This document shows positions 32,683 to 42,823 of a stretch of 44,440 nucleotides of DNA, piece after piece. This DNA is from an uncultured Terriglobales bacterium (GTDB lineage Bacteria > Acidobacteriota > Terriglobia > Terriglobales > Acidobacteriaceae): contig CATPBJ010000176.1 in assembly GCA_955652395.1 (NCBI GenBank), positions 1 through 44,440 on the forward strand, written 5' to 3'. A model generated the notes under the pieces. The model ran no database searches and had not been told where the DNA came from. It worked only from the letters and a program-made list of their open reading frames with translations. The position numbers and the translations under genes were made by a program. The number at the start of each line of letters is the position of its first letter. The stretch's first letter is position 1.

Positions 32683-33953
32683 GAGCTTCCAGCTCCCTGC
32701 CGGCCCTCTTCTTCCGCCGGAAAGAAAATCGCGAAACAGGCACCCTTCCCGTCGGGATTCTCCAGCCGGATGGCCCCGTGATGCTCATCCACGATCTTTG
32801 AAACAATCGAGAGGCCCAGCCCGACGCCGGTTTTCTTGGTTGTCACAAAAGGATTAAAAATGTGCTCGCGCATTTCCGCCGGGACACCGGGTCCGTTATC
32901 TTTCAGCCGCACTTGAACGCCCTTTCGCCCGTTCGAGCGCGAAGCCGAAACCTCGACCCGAAATGTCCCGCCTTCACTGCCCATGGCCTCATACGCGTTC
33001 TGCACAAGATTCAAGAAAACCTGCTCGCAAAGATTCTCGTCGAGCGGCACCAGGGGCAAGTCCCTCTGATATTCACGGTCCACCACAACTGGCCCACCCT
33101 TCCACTGATCCGCCACCGATTTCAGGGCCTGATCGATCAAGTCCGTCACTCGCTGGAGACGCATTTCGGTGCGCAGCGGCCGCGCAAAATCCAGAAAGCG
33201 GGTGACCAGCGCGCTCGCGCGGTTCACTTCACTCGATATGTATCCCGCCAGCTCACTGGCCAGAGGGTTCGAGGTTTCCAGCTTTCGGTTAAGCGTTTCC
33301 GCCGAGCCTTTGATCACGCCCAGAGGATTGCGAATTTCATGCGCCAGGCCCGCTGAGAGCTGCCCCAGGGCCGCCAGACGCTCGGAACGCCGCGCCTCCG
33401 CCTGGGCCCGTTCGAGTTGACGATTTGCCTTCATCAACTCCTCGGCCACGAGCTGATATTGCAGCGTCTTCCGGCGGTTCTCCAGCGAGAACCGGTTCAC
33501 GACCATGGCCGCCAAAAAGAAAAACATGATACGGATGGCGAGTTCAGCCGCGCCCGTCGAAGTCAACGTGTATTCCTGCAGCGCGGGATAGAGATACGAA
33601 CAGTAGGCCGCCGACGCCAATGAGGTCCAGAGCAGGGTGCCCCAAGGGCCAAAGTGGATGGCCGCTGTCACAATTGGAACGTAATAAATTGGATAGTAGC
33701 TGCTGTTAATGCTCAACTCGCCGGTGTGGTTTATCAGCAGGGTCGCCAACACGATCTTGATTAGCACCACGAGGGAGCTTCCGTATCGCACCTTCGCGAT
33801 GATTCTGCCTTCGGCCAGCTGCACCACGCCAATAGCCAACAGCACCAGCTGCTTGTGGCGTTCCCACACCGGCGGCAACGCCGCCAGACCCAGCAGGAAG
33901 ATCAGCGAGAGCACGTCCATCCATTTGATTCCGCTGTGTTTTTCTTCGCTCAT
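32679..33953 (-). CDS. Membrane sensor histidine kinase, partner of the NtrC-type regulator
   Basis: A 424-residue protein with five or six amino-terminal membrane helices (VLSLIFLLGLAALPPVW to LAIRIMFFFLAAMVVNRF), a coiled-coil linker, then HisKA (LAALGQLSAGLAHEIRNPLG, phosphoacceptor His) and HATPase (EQVFLNLVQNAYEAMG, LKDNGPGVP, GVGLGLSIVSKIVDEHHG). There is no periplasmic sensor or PAS domain, so the stimulus is probably sensed within the membrane. It is the first gene of the minus-strand pair; the next gene upstream is the divergent fucose locus. Confidence 0.93.
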   Translation of the reverse strand: MSEEKHSGIKWMDVLSLIFLLGLAALPPVWERHKQLVLLAIGVVQLAEGRIIAKVRYGSSLVVLIKIVLATLLINHTGELSINSSYYPIYYVPIVTAAIHFGPWGTLLWTSLASAAYCSYLYPALQEYTLTSTGAAELAIRIMFFFLAAMVVNRFSLENRRKTLQYQLVAEELMKANRQLERAQAEARRSERLAALGQLSAGLAHEIRNPLGVIKGSAETLNRKLETSNPLASELAGYISSEVNRASALVTRFLDFARPLRTEMRLQRVTDLIDQALKSVADQWKGGPVVVDREYQRDLPLVPLDENLCEQVFLNLVQNAYEAMGSEGGTFRVEVSASRSNGRKGVQVRLKDNGPGVPAEMREHIFNPFVTTKKTGVGLGLSIVSKIVDEHHGAIRLENPDGKGACFAIFFPAEEEGRQGAGSS

Positions 33954-34410
33954 ACCAGGGCCGCGCTAACCTGGGGTTGGTCCTTGGCCAGCAGTTCCAA
34001 GTAAGCTACCTGGACTTTCCAACACCTCACCAAAGCACGAAATCCAACTCATCGGCATCAGCAGTGTATCTCGCCGGTCATCGGCACCGTCAATGGAACC
34101 TCTTGCGCGCCCGCGCCGGGCTCCCTTCCCCAAGGCTGGAAGCGTTGAAGCCTTCGCGATCGATATCGTTCCACCCGCAACGTAGTTTTCCACAGTAGCC
34201 CATCCGGGCCATTCACCTGCCATCGTCCGACCTTTATCTTGTTCTTGAGCAGACTTCGGGGGAGGGCTGTTCGACAAACGTCCCATGACTCAACAGCGTC
34301 TGGGACGTTTTGTATTTGGTGCGGCATTGTTAGATTGGCGCGGCATCCGTCCGACGTGTACCCTCTGTCGTTGAGCCCTAGCGGTGGATCTCTGCTGTCT
34401 CGGCGACCTA
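33954..34410. other. Intergenic region between the sensor kinase and fucose locus
   Basis: This is about 450 bases between divergent genes. Several open frames exist on both strands but are short, overlapping and Arg/Pro-rich, with no recognisable domain. It presumably holds the divergent promoters of the kinase and fucose operons; I could not place -10/-35 or sigma-54 boxes with confidence. Confidence 0.5.
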
Positions 34411-35163
34411 ATGAACAAGATAGACCTAACTAATCGTCACGCAGTCGTAACCGGCGGGGCGCAGGGCATAGGCTTATCCATCGCCGGGCGTTTTCTGTCT
34501 TCTGGTGCTTCTGTCACTCTGTGGGACCGGGACAGAAGACTTCTGGCGACGGCAGTGAGTGAACTTGAAGGCTGCGGTGCCATCGATGTCGTCACTGCAG
34601 ACGTAAGCGATGCCGAGAGTGTTCTTGGTGCGGCTGCCTCGACGGCCGAAAAGTTCGGCAAGATCGACATCCTGGTTGCCAACGCGGGGATTTCCGGACC
34701 CAACCTGAAGTGCTGGGAATATCCCGTGGAGGTCTGGAAGCAGATTCTCGACGTGGATTTGACAGGTGTATTTTTATGCTGCCGTGCCGTCATACCCCTC
34801 ATGCTGCGGCAGAAGTATGGTCGGATCGTAAATGTGTCGTCCATCGCAGGAAAGGAAGGAAATCCAAACGCTTCCGCCTACAGTGCCGCAAAAGCGGGCG
34901 TGATCGCATTGACCAAGTCATTAGGAAAAGAACTGGCCGATCACAACATTGCAGTCAATTGCATTACGCCGGCAGCAGCCCGCACGCGAATCTTTGATCA
35001 GATGTCGCAGGAGCACCTCGACTACATGCTGTCCAAGATTCCGCGAGGACGATTTCTCGAACTCGATGAGATCGCCGCCATGGTGGCATGGCTGGTGTCC
35101 GAAGAAAATTCCTTCACGACTGGAGCTGTTTTTGATCTCAGCGGCGGCCGTGCAACATACTAG
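34411..35163 (+). CDS. SDR dehydrogenase, probably 2-keto-3-deoxy-L-fuconate dehydrogenase
   Basis: A 250-residue short-chain dehydrogenase: HAVVTGGAQGIGLSIAGRF (TGxxxGIG cofactor site), LVANAGISGPN (NAG), NVSSIAGKEGNPNASAYSAAK (Ser-Tyr-Lys active site) and a carboxy end GAVFDLSGGRAT. The sequence type, with GNPNASAYSAAKAGVIALTK, resembles the keto-deoxy-fuconate dehydrogenases found in bacterial non-phosphorylative fucose pathways; the locus context supports this, but it is not proof. It starts at ATG 34411 without a strong ribosome site. It is the first gene of the plus-strand fucose operon and is 22 bases from the next SDR gene. Confidence 0.8.
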   Translation: MNKIDLTNRHAVVTGGAQGIGLSIAGRFLSSGASVTLWDRDRRLLATAVSELEGCGAIDVVTADVSDAESVLGAAASTAEKFGKIDILVANAGISGPNLKCWEYPVEVWKQILDVDLTGVFLCCRAVIPLMLRQKYGRIVNVSSIAGKEGNPNASAYSAAKAGVIALTKSLGKELADHNIAVNCITPAAARTRIFDQMSQEHLDYMLSKIPRGRFLELDEIAAMVAWLVSEENSFTTGAVFDLSGGRATY

Positions 35164-35185
35164 CGCCCGTTAGAGGGAATTCCGG

Positions 35186-35968
35186 ATGACCGACGACCGG
35201 CCAGTGGAATACGGATCCTACCCTAGCCTGCGCGACCGGGTCGTGGTCGTGACTGGAGGCGCCAGTGGTATTGGCGAAAAAATCGTCGAGCGGTTCGCGC
35301 AACAAGGCGCGCATGTGGCTTTTCTGGACATCCAGAAAGAAGCTGGAATGCAGCTGGTGAACAAGATCAGCGCCAACGCCGGGACGGAGCCTCACTTTCT
35401 CCCCTGTGATTTCACCGACATTGACGCCCTTCGCGACGGCGTGCGCAGGATCATCGCGCGATTCAAAACGGTGGATGTGCTGGTCAACAACGCCGGGCAT
35501 GATGCTCGGCATTCAGTGGAGTCCGTAACCCCGGAATCCTGGGATCAGTCGATGGCCGTTAATCTCAAGCATCAGTTTTTCATGAGTCAGGCGGTAATTC
35601 CCGCAATGAAAAAAGCGGGGCGAGGGTCCATCATCAACATGAGCTCGATCAGTTGGGTTATCCCATCGGTGGGATTGCCGGTCTATGTCACGGCAAAGGC
35701 CGCGATTGTTGGACTGACGCGCACGCTGGCTCGCGAGGTCGGGGCAGACAATATTCGCGTGAACTGCGTTCTTCCGGGGGCAATCCTTACCGAGCGCCAA
35801 AAACAATTGTGGTTTACGGACACCTACAAAGCGGAGATTCTCAGAGGTCAGGCCCTTAAGCGTATGATCTTGCCCGAAGAAGTCGCTCGACTGGTGCTTT
35901 TTCTCGCGGCGGATGACAGCTGTGCGATAACCAGTCAAAGCTATGTGATCGATGGCGGTTGGGTTTAA
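35186..35968 (+). CDS. SDR dehydrogenase, probably L-fucose 1-dehydrogenase
   Basis: A 260-residue short-chain dehydrogenase: RVVVVTGGASGIGEKIVERF, VLVNNAGHDARHSVESVTPE, NMSSISWVIPSVGLPVYVTAK (Ser-Tyr-Lys) and the ending ITSQSYVIDGGWV. The amino-terminal PSLRDRVVVVTGGASGIG and the GWV terminus fit the sugar dehydrogenases that oxidise aldoses such as L-fucose, L-arabinose or D-galactose to lactones. With a FucP symporter, mutarotase and fucosidases in the same operon, L-fucose is the likely substrate. NAD(P) preference cannot be told. It is preceded by GAGGG and followed by the GH1-like gene after 44 bases. Confidence 0.82.
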   Translation: MTDDRPVEYGSYPSLRDRVVVVTGGASGIGEKIVERFAQQGAHVAFLDIQKEAGMQLVNKISANAGTEPHFLPCDFTDIDALRDGVRRIIARFKTVDVLVNNAGHDARHSVESVTPESWDQSMAVNLKHQFFMSQAVIPAMKKAGRGSIINMSSISWVIPSVGLPVYVTAKAAIVGLTRTLAREVGADNIRVNCVLPGAILTERQKQLWFTDTYKAEILRGQALKRMILPEEVARLVLFLAADDSCAITSQSYVIDGGWV

Positions 35969-36012
35969 TGCTACTCAAAGTTTGCCGAAAATCCAAGTAG
36001 CGGAGGGTAGAA

Positions 36013-36969
36013 ATGAAAGACGAGAAGGCACCTGTTGCTGAATCGACATTGAAGCGCCTAAGTCGGCGCAGTCTGTCCAGCATGCCGCGCTGGTTCGCCG
36101 TAAAGGGTGGATGGCAGAATCCCGCTGCTGCCGATCTTTACGCGCGCTTCTGCGAGAAGGCGACTCGGCACCTGGGCGACCTGGTGGGATACGCGTCAAC
36201 CTTCAACGAACCTGATGTTCCCCAACTGCTGAACTGGATAAACTTGCCGGGGAACGGTGGCGCGAATTTGATCGATACCCTGCGCCAAAGTCTGACGAGA
36301 GTACGCAAGCAGCTGAACGCTCCTGAATTCGCCAGCTTCTTTATCGGGGATGGGAACAAGATCCGCGATGGCCTGCTGGCAGCGCACCACAAGGGCAAAG
36401 CCGCCATGAAGTCGGTAAGGAGCGACATGCCGGTGGGCTTCAACCTCGCCATGACGGACGATCAACCAGCCCCCGAGGACAGCCACGTGGAGGAGAGGCG
36501 CGCCGATGTTTATGGCCCGTGGCTGGAGGTTGCGAAGCAAGAGGATTATCTGGGGGTGCAGACTTACTCGCGCGCCATCGTCGGGAAGAAGGACTTGCCG
36601 GTCCCAAAAGGCGCTGAGACCACGCAGGTGGGCTGGGAGTTCTATCCGGAATGTGTTGAGCATGTGGTGCGCTACGCCAGCAAGGCAACAGGTGTGCCCA
36701 TCATCGTAACGGAAAACGGAATTGCCACGATCGATGACCGTCGCCGCGTGGAATATGTTCAGCGCGCCCTCACGGGCTTAAAAAGCGCCATTGACGATGG
36801 CGTGGACGTGCGGGGCTATGTTGCCTGGTCGCTGCTCGATAATTTCGAATGGATGTCGGGCTTTGAGCCGAAGTTCGGTATTGTTGCCGTGGATCGGGCC
36901 ACGCAACGGCGAACGATTAAGCCTAGCGCTGCGGTGCTGGGCAATATCGCGCGTACAAATTCGCTGTAA
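36013..36969 (+). CDS. GH1 glycosidase lacking its first ~100 residues
   Basis: A 318-residue protein that joins the GH1 barrel in the third strand: PRWFAVKGGWQNP, then YASTFNEPDV (acid/base Glu66), YLGVQTYSR, IIVTENGIATID (nucleophile Glu234) and YVAWSLLDNFEWMSGFEPKF, all strong beta-glucosidase/beta-galactosidase/beta-fucosidase hallmarks. Full GH1 enzymes are about 450 residues, with the acid/base Glu near 165. Here the first two strands of the barrel, including the Gln/His sugar-binding motifs, are missing, replaced by about 25 residues unlike GH1. It has its own ribosome site (GGAGG six bases before the ATG), so a protein may be made, but a working barrel is doubtful. It lies within the fucose operon. 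Confidence 0.8.
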   Translation: MKDEKAPVAESTLKRLSRRSLSSMPRWFAVKGGWQNPAAADLYARFCEKATRHLGDLVGYASTFNEPDVPQLLNWINLPGNGGANLIDTLRQSLTRVRKQLNAPEFASFFIGDGNKIRDGLLAAHHKGKAAMKSVRSDMPVGFNLAMTDDQPAPEDSHVEERRADVYGPWLEVAKQEDYLGVQTYSRAIVGKKDLPVPKGAETTQVGWEFYPECVEHVVRYASKATGVPIIVTENGIATIDDRRRVEYVQRALTGLKSAIDDGVDVRGYVAWSLLDNFEWMSGFEPKFGIVAVDRATQRRTIKPSAAVLGNIARTNSL

Positions 36970-37218
36970 ATTTTCGTTGCAGGCGTGGCTTTCTCCGCAT
37001 TCCCTCGAAAAGAAAACTTGCTTTTTTATTTTACTGTACCGTTTACTGTAATGTTGTCGTATTGGTACGAGGTCGAGGTCCGCGCCTTACTGGGTCCGTT
37101 TTTCAACCGCGTCTGGCCGTTGGGGCTTTCCGCGAAACGAGGACGCCAGCCATTGGCTAATTCTCTGCCGCTACCCCCGCCGATACTCGAACCTAACCGG
37201 GCGGGAAGGACGAATGAA

Positions 37219-38232
37219 TTGAAAGCACTGGTGCTCAAAGAGCCGGGGCAAGCCGAAATCAGGGCAGTCGCGGACCCGGTCGGCAGTCCGAGGAGCGTCC
37301 TCTTAAAAGTCCGGATGGTCGGTTTCTGCGGCAGTGATCTCAATTCCTTTCGCGGCCGCAATCCTCTGGTGTCCTTTCCCCGAATTCCTGGGCACGAAGT
37401 TTCTGCCACGATCGTGGAAGGCAGCCACCTAAATCCCGCCCTTTCTGCTGGCGCGGATGTAACCCTTTCTCCCTATTCGAGTTGCGGAACGTGCGCCGCC
37501 TGCAGCCGGGGTCGTCCCAACGCCTGCCAATTCAACGAGACTCTCGGTGTACAGCGGGACGGCGCCGCGACGGAATACATCGTCGTGCCCTCCGAAAGAA
37601 TTTATCCGGCGAACCTCACCCTCAAGGAGTTGTGCTTGGTGGAACCATTGACCGTCGGATTCCACGCCGTGGCCCGTGGACGCGTCACCGCTGAAGATAC
37701 GGTGGCGATCCTGGGCTGTGGCGGGGTCGGACTCGGCGTCGTGGCCGCCTGCGGTTTCCGGGGTGCGAAGACCATCGGCGTCGATATGGACGACGAAAAG
37801 TTGAACACCGCGCGGGCCGCGGGCGCCGCCCATTCAATCAACACCGCCAAGGAAGATCTGCACCAGCGATTGGATGAACTTACCGATGGCCGAGGTCCCG
37901 ATGTAGTGATCGAAGCCATCGGACTGCCGCAAACTTTCCGCGCCGCTGTGGAGGAAGTAGCCTTCACCGGAAGAGTCGTGTATATCGGTTATGCCAAAGA
38001 AGCGGTGGCCTACGAGACCCGGCTGTTCGTACAGAAGGAACTCGACATTCTAGGGTCGCGAAACGCCCTGCCGGAGGATTTTCGCGACGTGATCCGCATG
38101 CTGGAAGAACATCGCTTTCCGGTGAACGATGCCATCAGCTCGATCGTGACCATGAATGAAGCTCCGCAGGCCTTGGCCGCGTGGAGTGCCAATCCGTCGC
38201 GGGTTAAGAAGATCATGATGCGCATGGACTGA
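37219..38232 (+). CDS. Zinc-dependent medium-chain alcohol dehydrogenase
   Basis: A 337-residue MDR-family enzyme: VRMVGFCGSDLNSFRG (catalytic Cys), FPRIPGHEVSATIV (zinc His/Glu), CGTCAACSRGRPNAC (four structural-zinc cysteines), then a Rossmann fold AILGCGGVGLGVVAACG and GRVVYIGYAKEA. It resembles sorbitol/threonine/galactonate-type dehydrogenases; it may act on a fucose-pathway intermediate or on a polyol such as L-fucitol, but that is inference. The start is TTG at 37219 (GGAAGGA eight bases upstream), where homology begins; the frame is open further upstream but that text is not protein-like. Fourth gene of the fucose operon. Confidence 0.88.
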   Translation: MKALVLKEPGQAEIRAVADPVGSPRSVLLKVRMVGFCGSDLNSFRGRNPLVSFPRIPGHEVSATIVEGSHLNPALSAGADVTLSPYSSCGTCAACSRGRPNACQFNETLGVQRDGAATEYIVVPSERIYPANLTLKELCLVEPLTVGFHAVARGRVTAEDTVAILGCGGVGLGVVAACGFRGAKTIGVDMDDEKLNTARAAGAAHSINTAKEDLHQRLDELTDGRGPDVVIEAIGLPQTFRAAVEEVAFTGRVVYIGYAKEAVAYETRLFVQKELDILGSRNALPEDFRDVIRMLEEHRFPVNDAISSIVTMNEAPQALAAWSANPSRVKKIMMRMD

Positions 38233-38293
38233 AGTTGGGGCGGTGGCCAGCCCCGCGGAAAACTATTTCCCGAATCAAAGAGGGGACCACTCT

Positions 38294-39610
38294 ATGCATG
38301 TATCGAACGCTCCGGCCCGCCCAACGGCAAGTGGACCGGCGCGCCGCCCGCTCTTCCCCGCCGGACAACTTGTTCCCTTCTTCCTGGTTACGGCGCTCTT
38401 CTATTTGTGGGGTATCCCGAACAACCTCAACGATGTCCTGATCCGGCAGTTCATGAAATCATTTGCCATCACCCGGTTTCAGGCTGGCCTGGTGCAATCG
38501 GCCTTTTACATGGGCTACTTCGTTCTGGCAATGCCGGCAGCGCTGATCATGCGCAAGCTCGGGTACAAAGCCGGATTTGTGATCGGGCTGCTCTTGTTTG
38601 GGCTGGGCACGTTGCTGTTCTGGCCGGCCGCGTTGGCCGGACGCTATGGGTTTTTCCTGCTCGCCCTTTTTGTCATCGCCAGCGGACTATCGTTTCTCGA
38701 AACCGCCTCCAACCCCTTCATCGCGCAGCTGGGCGACCCGGAGAGCTCGGAGAGGCGGCTCAACTTCTCGCAAGCGTTCAATCCCCTCGGCTCGATTACC
38801 GGTGTACTGATCGGCACAGCGTTCATTTTTTCGGGGGTGGAATTGAGTTCCCAGCAAGTGGATTCGATGAAGTCCCAGCATCTCTACGACGCGTACTTGC
38901 GCTCGGAGACGCTGCGCGTGGTGAAGCCCTATCTGGCGCTGGGCGCGCTTGCCATATTCTGGGCGCTGCTGATTATCCGGACGAAGTTTCCCAGCATTCA
39001 AAGCGAACACGAAGCCGGCGGTGGCGACCACGGCCACTTCCGGGACCTGCTGAAGTATCCCCACTTCCTGCTGGCCGTCGTGGCCCAGTTCCTGTACGTC
39101 GGCGCCCAGGTGGGGACCTGGAGTTATTTCATCCAATATGTTCAGGACTACACCCACCGGCCTGAAAAGGTGGCGGGATACTTCCTCACCGGCACACTGG
39201 GAGCTTTTGGAATTGGACGCTTTTTCTCCGCCTATCTCATGCGATTCATCGCCCCCAACAAATTATTGGGCACCTACGCCTTGTTCAATGTCGTGCTGGT
39301 AAGCGGAGCCGTACTGCGGCCCGGCTGGGTCGGATTGTGGGCGGTCTTCCTCACCAGCTTCTTCATGTCGCTGATGTTCCCCACCATCTTCGCCCTGGGG
39401 TTGAAGAAGCTTGGGCCCAACACAAAGATCGGCGGCTCTTTGCTTGTGATGGCGATTGTCGGCGGGGCCGTGCTTACGCCGCTCATGGGCCTGATTGCGG
39501 AGGCCCACGGCATAGCCACGGCATATCTGATTCCGCTGGTGGCCTATGTTTTTATCGCGGCCTACGGGTTTGTCGGGGCCAAGGCGGGACTTTCTGAAGG
39601 AACCGCATGA
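38294..39610 (+). CDS. fucP: L-fucose:H+ symporter family transporter (FucP)
   Basis: A 438-residue MFS permease with about 12 helices: LVPFFLVTALFYLWGIPNNL, QAGLVQSAFYMGYFVLAMPA, GLSFLETASNPFIAQLG (the ETASNP loop typical of the FucP family), NFSQAFNPLGSITGVLIG. FucP imports L-fucose with a proton; relatives also carry D-glucose/galactose (GluP), so substrate identity rests on context. ATG at 38294 follows GAGGGG. Its stop overlaps the start of the first fucosidase gene (ATGA), showing translational coupling. Confidence 0.9.
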   Translation: MHVSNAPARPTASGPARRPLFPAGQLVPFFLVTALFYLWGIPNNLNDVLIRQFMKSFAITRFQAGLVQSAFYMGYFVLAMPAALIMRKLGYKAGFVIGLLLFGLGTLLFWPAALAGRYGFFLLALFVIASGLSFLETASNPFIAQLGDPESSERRLNFSQAFNPLGSITGVLIGTAFIFSGVELSSQQVDSMKSQHLYDAYLRSETLRVVKPYLALGALAIFWALLIIRTKFPSIQSEHEAGGGDHGHFRDLLKYPHFLLAVVAQFLYVGAQVGTWSYFIQYVQDYTHRPEKVAGYFLTGTLGAFGIGRFFSAYLMRFIAPNKLLGTYALFNVVLVSGAVLRPGWVGLWAVFLTSFFMSLMFPTIFALGLKKLGPNTKIGGSLLVMAIVGGAVLTPLMGLIAEAHGIATAYLIPLVAYVFIAAYGFVGAKAGLSEGTA

Positions 39611-41300
39611 AAATGATGAGGAAAAAACGTCCCATGTCTGTTCTGCCCCTGCCATCCCTCATCCGGAGAATCTTAGTGACCGGCCGCGCGCTCGCCGTTT
39701 TCGCAGCGTTCCCGCTCACTCTGTATTCCCAAAGCCCTGCCTCGTCGACGGCTCCCACCGCTTCTGAAGATCCAGCTGTGATCGACCAAGCCTGGCAGAA
39801 GGCAAGCGCGAAATATGACGGCCCGCGCACCACGATCCTCAATGAGGTGGATCGCGTCGCACACCAGGGTCCGTTCCGTCCCGACTGGGAATCCCTCGAG
39901 AAATACCAGGTCCCCGAGTGGTACAAGGACGCCAAGTTTGGCATCTTCATTCACTGGGGTGTTTATTCTGTCCCGGCATTCGGCAGCGAGTGGTATCCGC
40001 GGGACATGTATCGCCAGGATTCGGAAGTGTACAAGCACCACATTGCCACCTACGGCCCGCAAGACAAGATCGGCTACAAAGATTTCATCCCCATGTTCAA
40101 GGCCGCGCACTTCGATCCCGCCTCGTGGGCCCGCCTGTTCAGGGAATCTGGCGCGAAATACGTCGTTCCCGTGGCCGAGCATCATGACGGTTTCGCCATG
40201 TATGACAGCGGCCTGAGTGACTGGACGGCGGCCAAGATGGGCCCAAAGCGCGATGTCATCGGAGACCTAGCCCAGGCGGTTCGGGCCCAGGGTCTGCGCT
40301 TTGGAACCTCCTCACACCGCGTGGAACACAATTTCTTCCTGGGCGTAGGCCGCACATTTCCTTCCGACATCAACGACCCAAAATACGCGCCTTCTACGGC
40401 CCGGCACACCAGTGGCTGGCCAACAAGAGAGGCACGCCGGTTTCAAGCGATTTCACCTACGTCTCCTCCGCGTGGGCCGACGACTGGCTGGCGCGCTCTT
40501 CCGAGATCGTCGAGAAATACCATCCCGACATCATGTACTTCGACTGGTGGATCGGCCAGCCCTCAATTCGTCCCAACCTGACCCGCTTCGCGGCCTTCTA
40601 CTACAATGCCTCGCTCAAATACGGCGACCACGTTGGCGTCATCAACTACAAAGACTGGGCTCTAGAGGAGCATTCCGCGGTGCTAGACCTGGAGCGCGGC
40701 CAACTGGGCGACATTCGCCCTTTGTCCTGGCAGACCGATACCTCAGTAAGCAACCAGTCCTGGGGCAACATCGAAAACGACACTTTCAAGTCGCCGCAGT
40801 TTGTGATTCATCAACTGGTCGACATCGTCAGCAAGAACGGCAATCTCCTCCTGAACATTGGTCCGAAGTCGGACGGCACTATCCCAGACGACGTGCAGCG
40901 GGTACTGCGTGATGTAGGTTCCTGGCTCTCGGTGAACGGCGACGCTATTTACGGTACGCGTCCATGGAAGATTTACGGCGAGGGGCCAACCCCGGTCGCA
41001 GCCGGCTCGTTCCATGACACCGACACCGCCACCTACACCGCCGAAGACTTCCGCTTTACCACGAAAGGCAACAGTCTGTACGCGATCGAACTCGGTTGGC
41101 CTTCTGGTGGAGAGACCGTCATCCATTCGTTGGGCACCGTGGTGGGCACCCAGAAGATTGAATCGGTGGTCTTGCTGGGCTCAGATGCCAAAATTCAGTC
41201 GCGCCAGGAGGCCGACGGTTTGCACCTGCAACTTCCCGCACAAGCTCCGGGCAAGTATGCTTACACTTTCCGTATTCTGTTTGGAGGCGCAGCTCAGTAG
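39607..41300 (+). pseudogene. GH29 alpha-L-fucosidase, one frameshift
   Basis: A secreted alpha-L-fucosidase of about 563 codons, with a leader ending in an Ala/Ser region after a hydrophobic stretch (GRALAVFAAFPLTLYSQ), a barrel domain with WYKDAKFGIFIHWGVYSVP and AKYVVPVAEHHDGFAMYDS, and, in the shifted frame, PDIMYFDWWIGQPSI with the nucleophile Asp in YFDWW, then DIVSKNGNLLLNIGPKSDGT and the carboxy sandwich ending RILFGGAAQ. The frame breaks near 40386-40391, where one base is missing before FYGPAHQW, so only the first ~260 residues are made. Either a true frameshift or an assembly error. It is coupled to FucP by ATGA overlap. Confidence 0.88.
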
Positions 41301-41332
41301 ACGGCGGGTTCTGATCAATCAGGAGGCGCTGC

Positions 41333-42745
41333 ATGCGTCGTTCACAGATTCGTAGAGCCAGGGGCACAATTTTCTTTCTTCTGTTCTGTGTCTTGATGCT
41401 CCCCAGTCCTCAGGCTCAGCCCTCGCACTACGAACCAACGCTGGAGTCCCTCAATCGGCACCCTCTTCCGCAGTGGTATGCCGATGCCAAGCTCGGGATA
41501 TTCATTCACTGGGGTCTCTACTCAGTTCCGGGATGGGCTCCACTCGTCCATCCCGAGCATGACTTCGCTTCTCAGGACTACATCAAGAACAATCCATACG
41601 CCGAGTGGTACTTCAACACCATGCGGCTGGATAGCTCGCCTACTCAGGCTTATCATCGCGAGCACTATGGCGCGGGCTACGACTACTATAATTTCGCTCC
41701 CATCTTCGACCGCGAAATCAAGAAGTGGAGTCCTGATGCCTGGGCCAAAGTGTTCCGCGAGGCGGGTGCGAAGTATGTCGTGCTCACCTCGAAACACCAC
41801 GATGGATTTTCCCTCTGGCCCAGCGCAACCCCGAACCCCACGCTGCCCGCGGATCGCCAACATGCCACGCGCGATATTGTCGGCGAGCTGACTACTGCTG
41901 TCCGCAATCAGGGTTTGCGCATGGGTCTGTACTATTCTGGCGGGTATGACTGGACTTTTGTTTCCCGGTCCCATTCGCGAGGCCGCCGACCACCAGAAGG
42001 TAAAGCCGCAAAGCGAAGCCTACGGCAAATATGCGCGAACTAATTCAACGCTACCATCCCGCCGTGCTGTGGAACGACATCGACTATCCCAAGTCAGGTC
42101 ACCCTCTCGAGATTATGGCGGAGTATTACAATGCCGTGCTCGATGGCGTGATCGATGACCGCTTCGGAGTCCAACACTCTGATTTCAAATCCCCGGAATA
42201 CCAGACCTTGGACAAGATCAGCGAGACCAAGTGGGAAGAATGCCGCGGACTTGGACGCTCCTTCGGCTATAACCGCGCCGAAGGTGAAGCCGAGACCATT
42301 GCTCCGGACGAACTGATTTATCTCCTGGTCGACATCGTAAGTAAGAACGGAAATCTTCTGCTCGACGTCGGTCCGGAAGCCGATGGCACGATCCCACCCG
42401 TCCAGATGAGTCGTCTGCAAGCCCTGGGAACGTGGCTGCAGCAGAACGGCGAAGCCATCTACGGCAGCCGGCCCTGGAAGCGGGCGGTGGGCGAGACTGC
42501 TGAAGATATCCCTGTCCGATTCACCCGGAAATTCCGCAGTTTACGCCACACTCCTCGGTCAGCCGAAAACAACCAGCATGACGCTCACGTCTCTCGCTCC
42601 GAAGCCGGGTTCACAGATTTACCTGCTGGGAAACGCGAAGCCCGTCGCATGGTCGCAGCAAGGCGAGGATGTTCGCGTTGATTTGCCATCCGCTCTGCCG
42701 GGGCACTACGCCTTCGTGCTTAAGCTCGTAGGGCCGCGGTCCTGA
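41333..42745 (+). pseudogene. GH29 alpha-L-fucosidase, second copy, three frameshifts
   Basis: A second secreted fucosidase: signal region FFLLFCVLMLPSPQAQ, then WYADAKLGIFIHWGLYSVPG, AKYVVLTSKHHDGFSLWPS, LRMGLYYSGGYDWTF; after a shift near 41960 the frame continues PGPIREAADHQKVKP, and after a second shift near 42032 MRELIQRYHPAVLWNDIDYP (nucleophile Asp in WNDID), DIVSKNGNLLLDVGPEADGT. A third shift near 42530 gives NSAVYATLLGQPKTTS and ends YAFVLKLVGPRS at 42745. The first break is an extra T in GTTTCCC and the third is near GGAAATT, so homopolymer error must be considered. The product would be truncated. It has its own GGAGG ribosome site. Confidence 0.87.
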
Positions 42746-42823
42746 TCTGAATGTCCTGACGCAAGACCGCGTCGTACACAATCAGCACCACCATAAGTTG
42801 GGGATGGGAGTGAAAGCGACAAA

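Noticed and set aside
33966-34327. Two minus-strand open frames before the sensor-kinase gene
   Set aside because: Low-complexity, no domain; they are upstream of the kinase and not clearly translated.
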